Of a stretch of 64,000 bases of DNA, positions 1-8,742 are shown one piece after another. Each line of letters starts with the position of its first letter. Positions within the stretch are counted from its first letter, which is position 1. Both the position numbers and the translations under genes were made by a program. The notes under the pieces are model-generated. The model did no database searches and was not told the DNA's origin. It saw only the letters and a program-made list of their open reading frames with translations. Origin of the DNA: Pseudomonas ovata (GTDB taxonomy: Bacteria > Pseudomonadota > Gammaproteobacteria > Pseudomonadales > Pseudomonadaceae); assembly GCF_003131185.1 (NCBI RefSeq), contig NZ_QFFU01000009.1, positions 124,001 to 188,000 of the forward strand, given 5' to 3'.

Positions 1-112
1 GTCATGACATCGGGCTCCACGGTATGTCAGGGGGGGTGATTTGCAGTATGGTTAGCCACCCCTGGTGGATAAACCCCGAAACACTTACATCTTTTTAAAG
101 CATGGATTGATA

Positions 113-1027
113 ATGGATCTTTTTCAGGCGATGACGGTGTACGTCAAGGTGGTCGAGACCGGTAGCATGACGGCAGCTGCCCGCGAGTGCGGCCTTTCCA
201 CCACCATGGTAGGCAATCACCTGCGCGCACTGGAACAACGCCTGGGCGTCAGCCTGCTCCAGCGCACCACTCGCCGCCAGCGGCTGACCGAGTTCGGCCA
301 GGCTTACTATCAACGCTGCCTGGAGGTGCTGGGACTGGTGGCCGACTCCGAACAGTTGGCCGAGCAGGCACAGGGTGAACCGATCGGCACCTTGCGCATT
401 ACCGCGCCCCTGACCTTTGGTTCTGAACGACTGTCGCCTGCGCTGTGTGAATTTTCCAGGCGTCATCCGAAGATCAGGCTGGATGTGGTGCTGACCAACC
501 AGCGCGTCGACCTGCTCGACAACGGTTTCGATGTCGGCGTTCGCATGGGCAGCCTGCCGTCGTCCTCACGCCTGGTCGCCCGTGCGTTGCATGACTACAC
601 CCTGACGCTGTGTGCAGCGCCCGACTACCTGGCCCGACGTGGCACGCCCGTGTGCCCGCAAGACCTTGAAAGTCATGATTGCCTGGCGTTCGCGTACCTG
701 GCAGGCGACGACTGGAGCGCCACGCAAACGCACTGGCCGTTCAGCGGGCCCGAAGGCGAGGTGCGGGTACCGGTGTCGGGCTCATTGACGATCAACTCTT
801 CGGCCGGGCTGTACCAGGCAGCCAAGGCCGGCATGGGCATTGTCATGATGCCTGATGCACTGGTCGAACAGGACTTGCGCGAAGGCCGCCTGGTTGCACT
901 GCTGCCCGCGTACCGGCTGCCCAGCCGGCCCATGCACCTGATCTACCCGCAAGAGCGCTACCGCCTGCCCAAGCTGCGCAGCTTTGTCGATTATGCGCTG
1001 GGGTTATGGGGCCGGTCGGCACCGTAG
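113..1027 (+). CDS. LysR-family transcriptional regulator
   Basis: DNA-binding regulator of about 304 residues, the usual LysR length. An N-terminal winged helix-turn-helix (roughly residues 5-60, with the MTAAARECGLS and LEQRLGVSLLQRTTRR segments) is followed by a substrate-binding effector domain. The frame stays open to a start at 65, but that would add 16 residues before the conserved MDLFQAM opening, so the ATG at 113 is preferred. The family is the single-copy LysR type with the helix starting close to the N terminus. The divergent partner, if there is one, lies outside the window. Its last 37 bases overlap tail-to-tail with the APS kinase gene on the other strand. The target is unknown. 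Confidence 0.9.
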   Translation: MDLFQAMTVYVKVVETGSMTAAARECGLSTTMVGNHLRALEQRLGVSLLQRTTRRQRLTEFGQAYYQRCLEVLGLVADSEQLAEQAQGEPIGTLRITAPLTFGSERLSPALCEFSRRHPKIRLDVVLTNQRVDLLDNGFDVGVRMGSLPSSSRLVARALHDYTLTLCAAPDYLARRGTPVCPQDLESHDCLAFAYLAGDDWSATQTHWPFSGPEGEVRVPVSGSLTINSSAGLYQAAKAGMGIVMMPDALVEQDLREGRLVALLPAYRLPSRPMHLIYPQERYRLPKLRSFVDYALGLWGRSAP

Positions 1028-1530
1028 GCCCGCTCGCACAGTGCCTCAAGCAACGGCCCGGTGGCCATCGTATGGCTGTCGAACACGAACTCGGCATCCT
1101 GCGGCACTTCGAACGGCGCATCCCAGCCGGTCAGGTTGTGCAGTTCGCCGCGTTGCGCCCGGGCGTACAGCCCCTTGGGGTCGCGCTGCATGCACACCTG
1201 CAGGCTGGTCGAGACGTGCACCTGGGTGAAACGACCGGTGTCGAACAACCGGCGCACCCGCAGGCGGTCTTCGGCGAACGGCGAGACAAAGGCGCAGATG
1301 ACCTGCAGCCCGGCGCGGTGCAACAAGGCGGCCACTTCACCGGCGCGACGGATGTTTTCCTGCCGGTCGGCGTCGCTCATCCCCAGGTCCGCACACAGGC
1401 CGCGCCGCAACTCATCACCGTCAAGCACCACCACGGCTTGCCCCTGCGCCTTGAAACGCTGCTCCAGGGCACGGGCCAGGGTGGTCTTGCCGGCGGCAGG
1501 CAGGCCGGTCAGCCAGAATACATGGCTCAT
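991..1530 (-). CDS. cysC: Adenylylsulfate (APS) kinase, orphan
   Basis: Predicted to phosphorylate adenosine 5'-phosphosulfate to PAPS using ATP. The 179-residue protein has a P-loop near its N terminus (GLPAAGKTT), the DGDELRRGL and DRQENIRR segments of the APS-binding region, the FVSPFAEDR motif that carries the family serine, and DPKGLYARA plus HNLTGWDAPFE near the C terminus. The ATG at 1530 is chosen because the family begins a few residues before the P-loop; upstream in-frame sequence looks non-coding. It stands alone, with no cysD/cysN sulfurylase genes beside it, so it may serve a dedicated sulfation pathway or a second PAPS supply. Its 3' end overlaps the LysR gene on the opposite strand. 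Confidence 0.88.
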   Translation of the reverse strand: MSHVFWLTGLPAAGKTTLARALEQRFKAQGQAVVVLDGDELRRGLCADLGMSDADRQENIRRAGEVAALLHRAGLQVICAFVSPFAEDRLRVRRLFDTGRFTQVHVSTSLQVCMQRDPKGLYARAQRGELHNLTGWDAPFEVPQDAEFVFDSHTMATGPLLEALCERAYGADRPHNPSA

Positions 1531-1725
1531 GAAGCCAGGCCTGCGCACACGGGTACGGACACCAACAGAGAGAATCGAGGACGACAACGCATGGATTTTT
1601 CTGCCTGGAGGGCTGAACACAGGCCTGACGATATAAGCCATTGGCCATATCCTGCAAGCCTGAGCCTTGCAGGTTGACCGTGCGCCGCATAAGGTGCGGC
1701 ACACGTCTACACCGTAAGGACCGAC

Positions 1726-2310
1726 ATGATTGACATCCGCCCCATGACCGCCGCTGACTTCGAGCGTTTCTGGCCGACCTTCAAGGCGGTTGTCCAGGCT
1801 CAGGAAACCTATGCCTACGACCCCGCCTTGAGCCTGGAGCAGGCCCGTGAGCTGTGGCTGAAGCTGCCGCAACACACCCTGGTCGCCGAGCAGGACGGTG
1901 AACTGCTGGGCAGCTACTACCTCAAGGCCAACGCCGCAGGCCCCGGCAATCATGTATGCAACTGCGGCTACATGGTCAGCGAAGCAGCCCGCGGTCGCGG
2001 TGTGGCGCGCCTGATGTGCGAGCACTCCCAGCAACTGGCGCGTGACAACGGCTTTCTGGCCATGCAATTCAATTCGGTGGTGGCGAGCAATACTGTCGCC
2101 GTGGCGCTGTGGACCGCGCTGGGGTTCGAGACCGTCGGCCGCCTGCCCCGCGCCTATCGGCATGCCCGGCTGGGGCTGGTCGATTGCCTGGTGATGTTCA
2201 AATGGCTGGGTGAAGCACCCGCTGTCGTGCGCGAATCCGAGCCGCAGCGCACGCTGCTGATCGGGCGCAAGAACATCGAGTCGGTGGTCTCGCGCCCGCG
2301 GCGGCGTTAA
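1726..2310 (+). CDS. GNAT-family N-acetyltransferase
   Basis: A 194-residue Gcn5-related acetyltransferase, expected to move an acetyl group from acetyl-CoA to an amine substrate that cannot be named from sequence. The acetyl-CoA loop is visible as VSEAARGRGVARLMCEHS (about residues 85-102), followed by the NTVAVALWTALGFETVGRLPRAYRH segment typical of the fold's last strands. The last 35 or so residues are basic and probably disordered. It is a single gene. A near-palindrome (TGCGCCGCA, 5-nt gap, TGCGGCACA) lies about 30 bases upstream of the start and could be an operator or leader hairpin. Confidence 0.88.
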   Translation: MIDIRPMTAADFERFWPTFKAVVQAQETYAYDPALSLEQARELWLKLPQHTLVAEQDGELLGSYYLKANAAGPGNHVCNCGYMVSEAARGRGVARLMCEHSQQLARDNGFLAMQFNSVVASNTVAVALWTALGFETVGRLPRAYRHARLGLVDCLVMFKWLGEAPAVVRESEPQRTLLIGRKNIESVVSRPRRR

Positions 2311-2313
2311 GCG

Positions 2314-2586
2314 TCACTCCTTGACTTCGCTCAAGGCGAACCGCCGTCCCTTGGTATCACGCACCTCATTGCCTTCGATCCAGGCCATGGTGTAACCGTC
2401 ATGGTCGACCAGCCGTTGCGGCGTGCCCAGGCTCAGGGTGCCGATCTCGCCGCTCCAGTCGCGGCGGGGGTCGTGTTCCAGGTAGGCATAGACTTTGCGC
2501 TCGCGAATGCGCCACACCGGCAGCGACTTGGGGGTGGCGATCACGTCATAGGTCAGGTTGGGATTGAAAACGATAGCGGCAGTCAT
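2314..2586 (-). CDS. Small conserved hypothetical protein
   Basis: A 90-residue protein starting MTAAIVFNPNLTYDVI. The ATG at 2586 is preferred to the longer frame (from 2631) because the extra 15 residues look unstructured. The composition alternates hydrophobic and polar residues, suggesting beta strands, with the line RERKVYAYLEHDPRRDWSGEIG in the middle. There is no signal peptide or membrane segment. It ends only four bases from the GNAT gene, convergently. No function can be assigned; codon use matches its neighbours, so it is likely a real gene. Confidence 0.65.
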   Translation of the reverse strand: MTAAIVFNPNLTYDVIATPKSLPVWRIRERKVYAYLEHDPRRDWSGEIGTLSLGTPQRLVDHDGYTMAWIEGNEVRDTKGRRFALSEVKE

Positions 2587-2783
2587 GACAGGCTCCGTGC
2601 GGTTAAGTGGCTGACTGCACGTTGAAGCCACAGGATGACGCAGGATAGACCAGGCTTATGCTTTTTGGTTGAGCGAAGGCGACCAACAGCACACCGTCGG
2701 CGTTAGCGGTGTTTGAGTCACCGCTGGAGGGGTTTGGGCAAGACAGCCCGGCCTTGATGGCCAGACTGTCCGACCGCAATGAA

Positions 2784-4349
2784 TCAGCCTGCAGCGCCAG
2801 GGCGTTGCAACAGCACCTGCGTGACCCGGCGCTCTTCGACGCCCACAACCTGCAGGTTCCAGCCTTGATGCTCCAGGCGATCACCGATCACCGGCAACCG
2901 GTCAAGCAGGCTCATCACCATGCCGGCCAGGGTCTGGTAATCCTCGGTGGCAGGGGCCTGGAAGCCGGTGCGTTCGCGGATCAGGCTGAGGTTCAGCGCC
3001 CCTGACACCACAAAGTCCCCACCCTGCTCCACGATGCCGGGGCCGACTATTTCACTGGCGTCCGGCAACTGGCCGGCAATCGACTCCAGAATGTCGGTCA
3101 TGCTCAGGATGCCGATAAAGTCGCCGAACTCATTGACCACAAAAGCAATGTGCGTCGATTCCTTGCGCATCTGCTCCAGCGCATTGAGGATCGTGAAGTG
3201 TTCGAGCAGGTTGATGGCCTTGCGTGCCATCAGCTTCATGTCCGGCTCATTGCCACCGAGCAACTCGCCCAGCAGTTCCTTCTTGTGCACATAGCCCAGC
3301 GGTTCATCAATGCCACCCTCGCCCACCAGCGGCAGGCGCGACACGGACGAGTGCATCAGCTTGAGACGGACCTTGTCGGCATCGTCCCTCAGGTCCAGGT
3401 AATCGACTTCGGCACGCGGGGTCATGATCGAACGGATCGGGCGTTCGGCCAGTTGCAGCACACCACTGATCATCACCCGCTCGCGACGATCGAACAGCAC
3501 CGCCTCGCCGTTGCCAGTGTCGCCCAGCATGTCGCTGATCTCCTCGTCGACTTCACCGTCCTCAAGCTTGCGCCCACCCAACAGGCGCATCACCGCATGG
3601 GCGGCCCGCTCACGGCGCGGCAGCGAACCATGGGCCGACGCCTTGCGACGCTTGCGCGCGATCTGGTTGAACACCTCGATCAGGATCGAGAAGCCGATTG
3701 CCGCGTACAGGTAGCCCTTGGGAATATGGAACCCCAGGCCTTCGGCGGTGAGGCTGAAGCCGATCATCATCAGGAAGCCCAGGCACAGCATGATCACCGT
3801 CGGGTGGCTGTTGACGAACTTGGTCAACGGCTTGCTGGCGACGATCATCAGGCCGATCGAAATGATCACCGCGATCATCATCACCGACAGGTGCTCGACC
3901 ATGCCCACCGCCGTGATCACCGCATCAAGCGAGAACACCGCATCAAGCACCACGATCTGCGCCACGATGGGCCAGAACAAGGCATAGGCACCGTTGGCGG
4001 CACGCTGGCTGACATGGCCTTCCAGGCGTTCGTGCAATTCCATGGTGGCCTTGAACAACAGGAACACACCACCGAACAGCATGATCAGGTCACGGCCCGA
4101 GAAACTGTGGTCGAACACCTCGAACAACGGCTCGGTCAGGGTCACCATCCAGGAAATACTTGCCAGCAGGCCCAGGCGCATCAGCAGGGCCAGGGTCAGG
4201 CCGATCACCCGCGCCTTGTCACGCTGGTGCGGCGGCAGCTTGTCGGCCAGGATGGCAATGAACACCAGGTTATCGATACCCAGGACCAGCTCCAGCACGA
4301 TAAGGGTCAACAGGCCCAGCCAGGCCGTGGGGTCAGCAATCCATTCCAT
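2784..4349 (-). CDS. TerC-family membrane protein with CBS pair and CorC/HlyC domain (YoaE-like)
   Basis: A 521-residue integral membrane protein. The N-terminal ~230 residues form a TerC-like domain with several hydrophobic helices and the acidic intramembrane motifs [14 protein letters not shown] and [14 protein letters not shown]. After a basic linker come two CBS motifs (about residues 300-420) and a C-terminal transporter-associated CorC/HlyC domain ending RPGAAG. Length and architecture match E. coli YoaE/YegH. TerC proteins are linked to metal-ion export (Mn2+ in characterised cases), and the CBS pair probably senses nucleotide; both are inferred here from family. The ribosome-binding site is weak, and a possible short leader ORF ends four bases upstream. 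Confidence 0.9.
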   Translation of the reverse strand: MEWIADPTAWLGLLTLIVLELVLGIDNLVFIAILADKLPPHQRDKARVIGLTLALLMRLGLLASISWMVTLTEPLFEVFDHSFSGRDLIMLFGGVFLLFKATMELHERLEGHVSQRAANGAYALFWPIVAQIVVLDAVFSLDAVITAVGMVEHLSVMMIAVIISIGLMIVASKPLTKFVNSHPTVIMLCLGFLMMIGFSLTAEGLGFHIPKGYLYAAIGFSILIEVFNQIARKRRKASAHGSLPRRERAAHAVMRLLGGRKLEDGEVDEEISDMLGDTGNGEAVLFDRRERVMISGVLQLAERPIRSIMTPRAEVDYLDLRDDADKVRLKLMHSSVSRLPLVGEGGIDEPLGYVHKKELLGELLGGNEPDMKLMARKAINLLEHFTILNALEQMRKESTHIAFVVNEFGDFIGILSMTDILESIAGQLPDASEIVGPGIVEQGGDFVVSGALNLSLIRERTGFQAPATEDYQTLAGMVMSLLDRLPVIGDRLEHQGWNLQVVGVEERRVTQVLLQRPGAAG

Positions 4350-4353
4350 TTAT

Positions 4354-4563
4354 TCAGTTCTTCTTGTCAGTCAAAAGGGAGGCAAACGTCAGCGCACGAC
4401 GCACAAGGGTCGGGCTTTGCTCAAGGCAAGAGACACATGAAAAGCTGAGCGGACGGCACAGGGCTGTGCCTGATCGGGAAAATTCGCCAGCGGGACGGCG
4501 AAGTATCGACAAACGCAAAGGAGTGCGCTGGCGGCGATGGGGAGGCTCCTGGAGGGTGTTCAT
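4354..4563 (-). CDS. Possible leader ORF upstream of the TerC/CBS gene
   Basis: A 69-codon frame beginning MNTLQEPPH, with an AGGA four bases before its ATG. It stops four bases before the start of the TerC-like gene on the same strand. It is rich in Arg, Leu and Ser and resembles no family I know. Its close fit suggests either translational coupling or a regulatory leader for the downstream gene, whose own Shine-Dalgarno is poor. It could equally be a chance open frame in the 5' untranslated region. Confidence 0.3.
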   Translation of the reverse strand: MNTLQEPPHRRQRTPLRLSILRRPAGEFSRSGTALCRPLSFSCVSCLEQSPTLVRRALTFASLLTDKKN

Positions 4564-4966
4564 AAGGTCCTGAAATCAATTACGGAATCGAATCCTACAA
4601 TACCCGGTAACTTTTCTTAATCCGAAGAAGTATTACAAGGATTGACGCAGGCACTCTGCCACTTCGTGGCGGCAGCGCCCGCCCCGTGGCGATTTGCCGC
4701 AGCCCCGGACGTGCCAGTTGTCCGACAACGACGCATTGGTGCTGGCCTTTACGGTTTTTTTTGTTCTAAAATGTTGCAATAGCGACAAGTACAGGCACAA
4801 GCGAACCTTGATCCCCGCCTGGATCATCGAATGCGAACCCTGAAGACTTGATCCACTTATAAAAAGAAAGCCCGTCCATGACGGGCTTTTTTCGTTTTCA
4901 GCTTTTGTCCGCGACCTTTGCCGATGGCATCGCGGCACCTTTTCCACCACCTTGAGGCTCTTTATC
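4564..4966. other. Intergenic stretch with a terminator
   Basis: No convincing protein gene. The left part must hold the promoter of the minus-strand TerC-like gene. The right part carries a clear plus-strand terminator at 4867-4891 that does not follow any annotated gene, so a short plus-strand RNA beginning around 4740-4780 is possible. The bases between 4640 and 4740 show no feature I recognise. Confidence 0.4.
4867..4891 (+). terminator. Rho-independent terminator
   Basis: Arms AAAGCCCGT and ACGGGCTTT around the loop CCATG, followed by a run of Ts on the plus strand. No plus-strand gene lies directly upstream, so it may end a small RNA. It sits 75 bases before the small membrane-protein gene at 4967. 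Confidence 0.75.
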
Positions 4967-5251
4967 ATGCTGCGGTACGTTGTAATCCACCTGTTCCAAT
5001 GGCTGAAGCGCTTTTCCTCGGTACAGGATCCCCGCCACCATGCTGACCTGAAGTATTCGCGCGACTTTACCCGCGAAGAGCAGCGCGCCAACAGCTGGAG
5101 CCTGACCACCATCGTGCTGGTCAGTGCGCTGGTCTGCTACAGCCTGGGCGGGCTGGGCTACTACGCCAAGACCCACATCTGGGACACCATGACCGACGTG
5201 CAGAAAGAACAGATGGCCCAGGCCATGATTGCCAGCTCGCAGAACCTCTGA
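4967..5251 (+). CDS. Small single-pass membrane protein, unknown function
   Basis: A 94-residue protein starting MLRYVVIHLFQWL. The frame extends to a TTG at 4952, but the ATG at 4967 fits better. One strong hydrophobic helix (about residues 48-67, TTIVLVSALVCYSLGGLGYY) follows a charged N-terminal half, and the C terminus (WDTMTDVQKEQMAQAM) is amphipathic. No family is recognised. It follows a terminator and stands as its own transcription unit. Confidence 0.7.
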   Translation: MLRYVVIHLFQWLKRFSSVQDPRHHADLKYSRDFTREEQRANSWSLTTIVLVSALVCYSLGGLGYYAKTHIWDTMTDVQKEQMAQAMIASSQNL

Positions 5252-5395
5252 TCACGCGACCGGCTACATCGACGGGGCAGCCAATGGCTTCCCCGTTTTC
5301 ATGTGTGCCGGGTAGCGTTACGCCGAGGCTGATTGTCCGGTGACAAATCTGTATCGTTTGCACCCTCTTTGAGCGACAGCCCCGGAGCAGCGTCG

Positions 5396-6097
5396 ATGAT
5401 GCAGCCTGATACAGCGCCCCTCGTCCCCGGTTATCGCCTGCGGCAGAAAATGCGTGACCGGGTCGGCCTGGCCCTGGCAGCCGGCCTGTCGATGCTGGCC
5501 GGCATGACCGATGCCATCGGTTTCATGGCCACCGGTGACTTCGTGTCGTTCATGAGCGGCAACACCACCCGCCTGGCCGTGGCCATCAGCGAGGGCGAGC
5601 TGGCGGTCATGGCACGCCTGGCACTGGCGATTGTGATCTTTGTCATCGGTAATGCCCTGGGCATTGTGGTTGCCCGCCTGGGTGGCAGACGGGCCTTGCC
5701 GCTGCTGCTGGTCATCGGCGCCCTGCTGTGTGCAGCGGCGCTGCTGCCGGTGCAGGCACATTTGCCGGCGCTGGTGTGCGCCATCCTGGCCATGGGCATG
5801 CTCAATGCCGCCGTCGAGCAAGTCAGCGGCATGGCCGTGGGCCTGACCTACGTGACCGGCGCCCTGTCGCGCTTCGGCCGCAGCCTGGGTCGCTGGCTGC
5901 TGGGCGAGCGTCGCGCCGGCTGGGTCGTGCAACTGGTGCCCTGGGCCGGTATGTTCGTCGGTGCCGTGCTGGGTGCATTGCTTGAACATCGGCTGGGCAT
6001 GGCCGCCCTGCTGGTCAGCGCCGGGCTGGCCTGCGCATTGGGCCTGGTGACGCTGGGCATTCCCCGGCGCTGGCAGCGCTGCTATATGCCACGCTGA
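5396..6097 (+). CDS. YoaK-family (DUF1275) membrane protein
   Basis: A 233-residue polytopic membrane protein of the YoaK family, whose role is not established. It shows about six hydrophobic helices and the family signature near the first ones (AGMTDAIGFMATGDFVSFMSG, read across about residues 36-56), where an Asp and the FMSGNTTRL turn are conserved. The ATG at 5396 is chosen over an upstream TTG (5333) because GGAG lies eight bases before it and the extra residues look non-coding. A stand-alone gene followed 29 bases later by a methyltransferase on the same strand. Confidence 0.85.
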   Translation: MMQPDTAPLVPGYRLRQKMRDRVGLALAAGLSMLAGMTDAIGFMATGDFVSFMSGNTTRLAVAISEGELAVMARLALAIVIFVIGNALGIVVARLGGRRALPLLLVIGALLCAAALLPVQAHLPALVCAILAMGMLNAAVEQVSGMAVGLTYVTGALSRFGRSLGRWLLGERRAGWVVQLVPWAGMFVGAVLGALLEHRLGMAALLVSAGLACALGLVTLGIPRRWQRCYMPR

Positions 6098-6126
6098 TTG
6101 GCCTGTACAGGATCAATGCGTTTACC

Positions 6127-7098
6127 ATGCGCGCTCGTTTATCAATGACCACTGCCATGAACCCGCAATCGCTCGCCACCCTGCACCAGCACCTGCTCAC
6201 CGCCCTCGACCCGGCCCCGGCCGAAACCCGTCGCCTGTTCCACGGTCGTGGCCGGGTCTGGCCGGGACTGGAGCACATCACGGTGGACTGGATGCAGGGC
6301 GTGGTGCTGGTGGCGCTGTTTCGGGAACCGGCCGAAGCGGAACTGGCCGCCCTCAAGCAACAATTGCTGGAATTGACCCGCTCGGCGCAATGGCAAGGCA
6401 GCCAGGCCGAGGCCTTGCTGCTGCAACATCGCTATTCACCGCAAAGCACCACCGAGTGGCTGCTGGGCGAGCCGTTCGACAGCCGCGTCATCATCGAAAG
6501 CGGCTTGCGCTACAAGCTCGATTTCGGCCGCAACCAGAACACCGGGCTGTTTCTGGATATGCGTCTTGGCCGCGACTGGGTGCGTGCCCAGGCCCGCAAC
6601 AAGCGGGTGCTCAACCTCTTTGCCTACACCTGCGGCTTTTCGGTGGCCGCCGTGGCCGGCGGTGCCGAACACGTGGTCAACCTGGACATGGCCAGGCCGG
6701 CCCTGAATCGTGGCCGCGAAAACCACAAGCTCAACGGCCATGACAGGATTCGCGCCAGCTTTCTGGGCCATGACCTGTTCAATTCATGGGGCAAGGTCAC
6801 CCGCAGCGGCCCGTACGACCTGATCATCATCGACCCGCCGTCGTTCCAGAAAGGCAGCTTCGTGCTCGACAAGGACTACCAGCGGGTCTTGCGCCGCTTG
6901 CCGCAGTTGCTCGAACCCGGCGGCAGCGTCCTGGCTTGCATGAACGACCCGGCCATCGGCCAGCAGTTTCTCATCGAGCAGACCGCCCGCGAGGCGCCGC
7001 AGTTGAAATTCGTCGAACGCCTGGACAACCCGCCGGAGTTTCCCGACATCAGCGCAGACGGCGGCCTGAAGGCATTGGTGTTTACCCTCACCCCCTGA
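6127..7098 (+). CDS. Class I SAM-dependent methyltransferase (RlmI-like fold)
   Basis: A 323-residue methyltransferase. The SAM-binding region is clear: RVLNLFAYTCGFSVAAVAGG (motif I), VNLDMARPALNRGRENHKLNG (motif II), and the catalytic-site segment DLIIIDPPSFQ (NPPY-type motif IV). The motif order resembles the RlmI/RlmK class of rRNA cytosine/guanine methyltransferases, but the N terminus lacks a clear PUA domain, so the substrate is not assigned. In-frame starts also exist at 6145 and 6157; none has a strong Shine-Dalgarno, so the N terminus is uncertain by about 10 residues. Confidence 0.82.
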   Translation: MRARLSMTTAMNPQSLATLHQHLLTALDPAPAETRRLFHGRGRVWPGLEHITVDWMQGVVLVALFREPAEAELAALKQQLLELTRSAQWQGSQAEALLLQHRYSPQSTTEWLLGEPFDSRVIIESGLRYKLDFGRNQNTGLFLDMRLGRDWVRAQARNKRVLNLFAYTCGFSVAAVAGGAEHVVNLDMARPALNRGRENHKLNGHDRIRASFLGHDLFNSWGKVTRSGPYDLIIIDPPSFQKGSFVLDKDYQRVLRRLPQLLEPGGSVLACMNDPAIGQQFLIEQTAREAPQLKFVERLDNPPEFPDISADGGLKALVFTLTP

Positions 7099-7152
7099 TG
7101 CCGCGCCTGGACGGGGCCGCCGGCCATCATCAAGCCGATCGATCATGTTATT

Positions 7153-7175
7153 GTCACAACCGATTGGACTGTGAC
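7153..7175. promoter_or_regulatory. Short inverted repeat upstream of moaA
   Basis: GTCACA and TGTGAC separated by 11 bases, about 50 bases before the moaA start. This is the reverse half-site order of a Crp/Vfr site, so it is not called as one. It may be an operator or coincidence. Confidence 0.25.
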
Positions 7176-7222
7176 GGGGTCCAACACGCAAGCTGGTGCC
7201 TGTCATGATTTGCGAGGGTTAA

Positions 7223-8221
7223 ATGGCTGATTCCGTCCTGCTCGACCGCTTTGCGCGCAAGGTCGATTATTTACGCCTGTCGGTGACTGACCGCTGTGAT
7301 TTTCGCTGCGTGTATTGCATGGCCGAAGACATGACCTTCCTGCCACGCCAGCAGATCCTCAGCCTGGAAGAAATCTTCCAGGTGGCGCAAAGCTTCGTGG
7401 CGCTGGGCACGCGCAAGATCCGCCTGACCGGCGGTGAGCCGCTGGTGCGCTCCGGCATCGTCGGCCTGTGCGAGAACATTGCCGCCCTGCCCGGCCTGCG
7501 CGAACTGTGCATGACCACTAATGGTTCGCAACTGGGCAAACTGGCCGGGCCGTTGTTCAAGGCCGGGGTCAAGCGCCTGAACATCAGCCTCGACAGCCTG
7601 GACCCGCAGCGTTTTCGCGAGCTGACCCGTACCGGCGACCTGCAACAGGTGATCGACGGCATCGATGCCGCCATCGCCGCAGGGTTTGTGCACACCAAGC
7701 TCAATTGCGTGGTCATGCAAGGGCGCAACGACCACGAAATCAACGACCTGGTGGCCTTTGCCATCGAACGCGGGCTGGACATCACCTTTATCGAAGAGAT
7801 GCCACTGGGCTCGATCAGCGAGCACAGCCGCAAGGAATCGTTCTTTTCCAGCGATCAGGTACGGGCGCGCATTGCCGAACGCTACACGCTGTTGTCGTCC
7901 ACCGACTCGACCAACGGCCCGTCGCGCTACTGGCGCATCGCCGAAGCCCCGCACAGCCGTATCGGGTTCATTTCACCGCACAGCCATAACTTCTGCGCCA
8001 CCTGCAACCGGGTGCGCATGACTGTCGAAGGCCGGCTGCTGTTGTGCCTGGGCAATGAACACTCGGCGGACTTGAAAGCGGTGCTGCGCGACAATCCCGG
8101 CCAGCCGCAGATGCTCGAAGACGCCATCGTCAAAGCCATGCAACTCAAGCCCTGGAGCCATGACTTTCGCATCGATGACGATGTACAGGTGGTGCGGTTC
8201 ATGAACATGACCGGCGGCTGA
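7223..8221 (+). CDS. moaA: GTP 3',8-cyclase (molybdenum cofactor biosynthesis MoaA)
   Basis: Radical-SAM enzyme that, with MoaC, turns GTP into cyclic pyranopterin monophosphate, the first step of molybdopterin synthesis. The 332-residue protein has the N-terminal cluster motif CDFRCVYC, the SAM-binding segment [10 protein letters not shown], and the C-terminal second [4Fe-4S] cluster motif CATCNRVR followed 14 residues later by a further Cys (LLLCLG). It ends in MTGG, the Gly-Gly tail needed for catalysis in this family. A GAGGG sits just before the ATG. It is alone here; other moa genes are not in the window, although molybdoenzyme genes occur at 28.5-34.3 kb. Confidence 0.95.
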   Translation: MADSVLLDRFARKVDYLRLSVTDRCDFRCVYCMAEDMTFLPRQQILSLEEIFQVAQSFVALGTRKIRLTGGEPLVRSGIVGLCENIAALPGLRELCMTTNGSQLGKLAGPLFKAGVKRLNISLDSLDPQRFRELTRTGDLQQVIDGIDAAIAAGFVHTKLNCVVMQGRNDHEINDLVAFAIERGLDITFIEEMPLGSISEHSRKESFFSSDQVRARIAERYTLLSSTDSTNGPSRYWRIAEAPHSRIGFISPHSHNFCATCNRVRMTVEGRLLLCLGNEHSADLKAVLRDNPGQPQMLEDAIVKAMQLKPWSHDFRIDDDVQVVRFMNMTGG

Positions 8222-8433
8222 GGCACCTGCTCAAATCCCGGAAACGCAAAAGCCAGCAAGGGGGTCCAGATCTACTGAAAGATCACTGCGGCGCCACCTG
8301 CTGGCTCTTGGCCAAGAAACTTAGCGCAATCCGCTTCGCTTGTAAAACCTGCGCAACAGACGCTTACATAAGCAGGGGCCCGGCCTTCAATGCCCGTGAT
8401 CGGCACAGACGCCGGGCTCTGTTGTCTTACCGG
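8222..8433. other. Intergenic region between moaA and a small gene
   Basis: Two convergent genes end here. An 8-bp inverted repeat (AGCCAGCA at 8251, TGCTGGCT at 8299) and a GGCCCGGC / GCCGGGCT pair near 8380-8415 could form transcript-ending hairpins. Neither has a clean T tract. Confidence 0.3.
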
Positions 8434-8742
8434 TCAGGCCACGCGGGCGCTGGGACGTGCCCTGCGCCAGGCCTGGCGCAGCTCGCCGAGCTGGCCTTCG
8501 ATGAACGCGTCATCGGCGGCCGCCTTCTTGCCCACGTAGCCCAGGCCACGGCGAAACATCTTCACGGCGATGCACAGGTTGCGCTGGGCGGCGCAGAACT
8601 CATGTTCCTGGGTGTAGGGGCTCATCGGGTCCAGGCGGACTTCGCCTGAATGGGTGATCCACAGAATATGGCAGTCCAGCGTGTCTTTGCGCGCAGCAAA
8701 CAGACGAGCCAGCTCATCAGGGGTCATGTGATTGATAGTCAT
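8434..8742 (-). CDS. Small conserved hypothetical protein
   Basis: A 102-residue soluble protein starting MTINHMTPDELARLF. The ATG at 8742 is preferred; the longer frame to 8766 adds eight residues. A short N-terminal helix resembling a helix-turn start is followed by HILWITHSGEVRLDP (two strands) and a basic C terminus rich in Arg. There is no signal or membrane segment. I do not recognise the family. It converges with moaA. Confidence 0.6.
   Translation of the reverse strand: MTINHMTPDELARLFAARKDTLDCHILWITHSGEVRLDPMSPYTQEHEFCAAQRNLCIAVKMFRRGLGYVGKKAAADDAFIEGQLGELRQAWRRARPSARVA

Noticed and set aside
4350..4620. Manganese (yybP-ykoY) riboswitch before the TerC-like gene
   Set aside because: The expected conserved blocks of that riboswitch could not be found in the leader.
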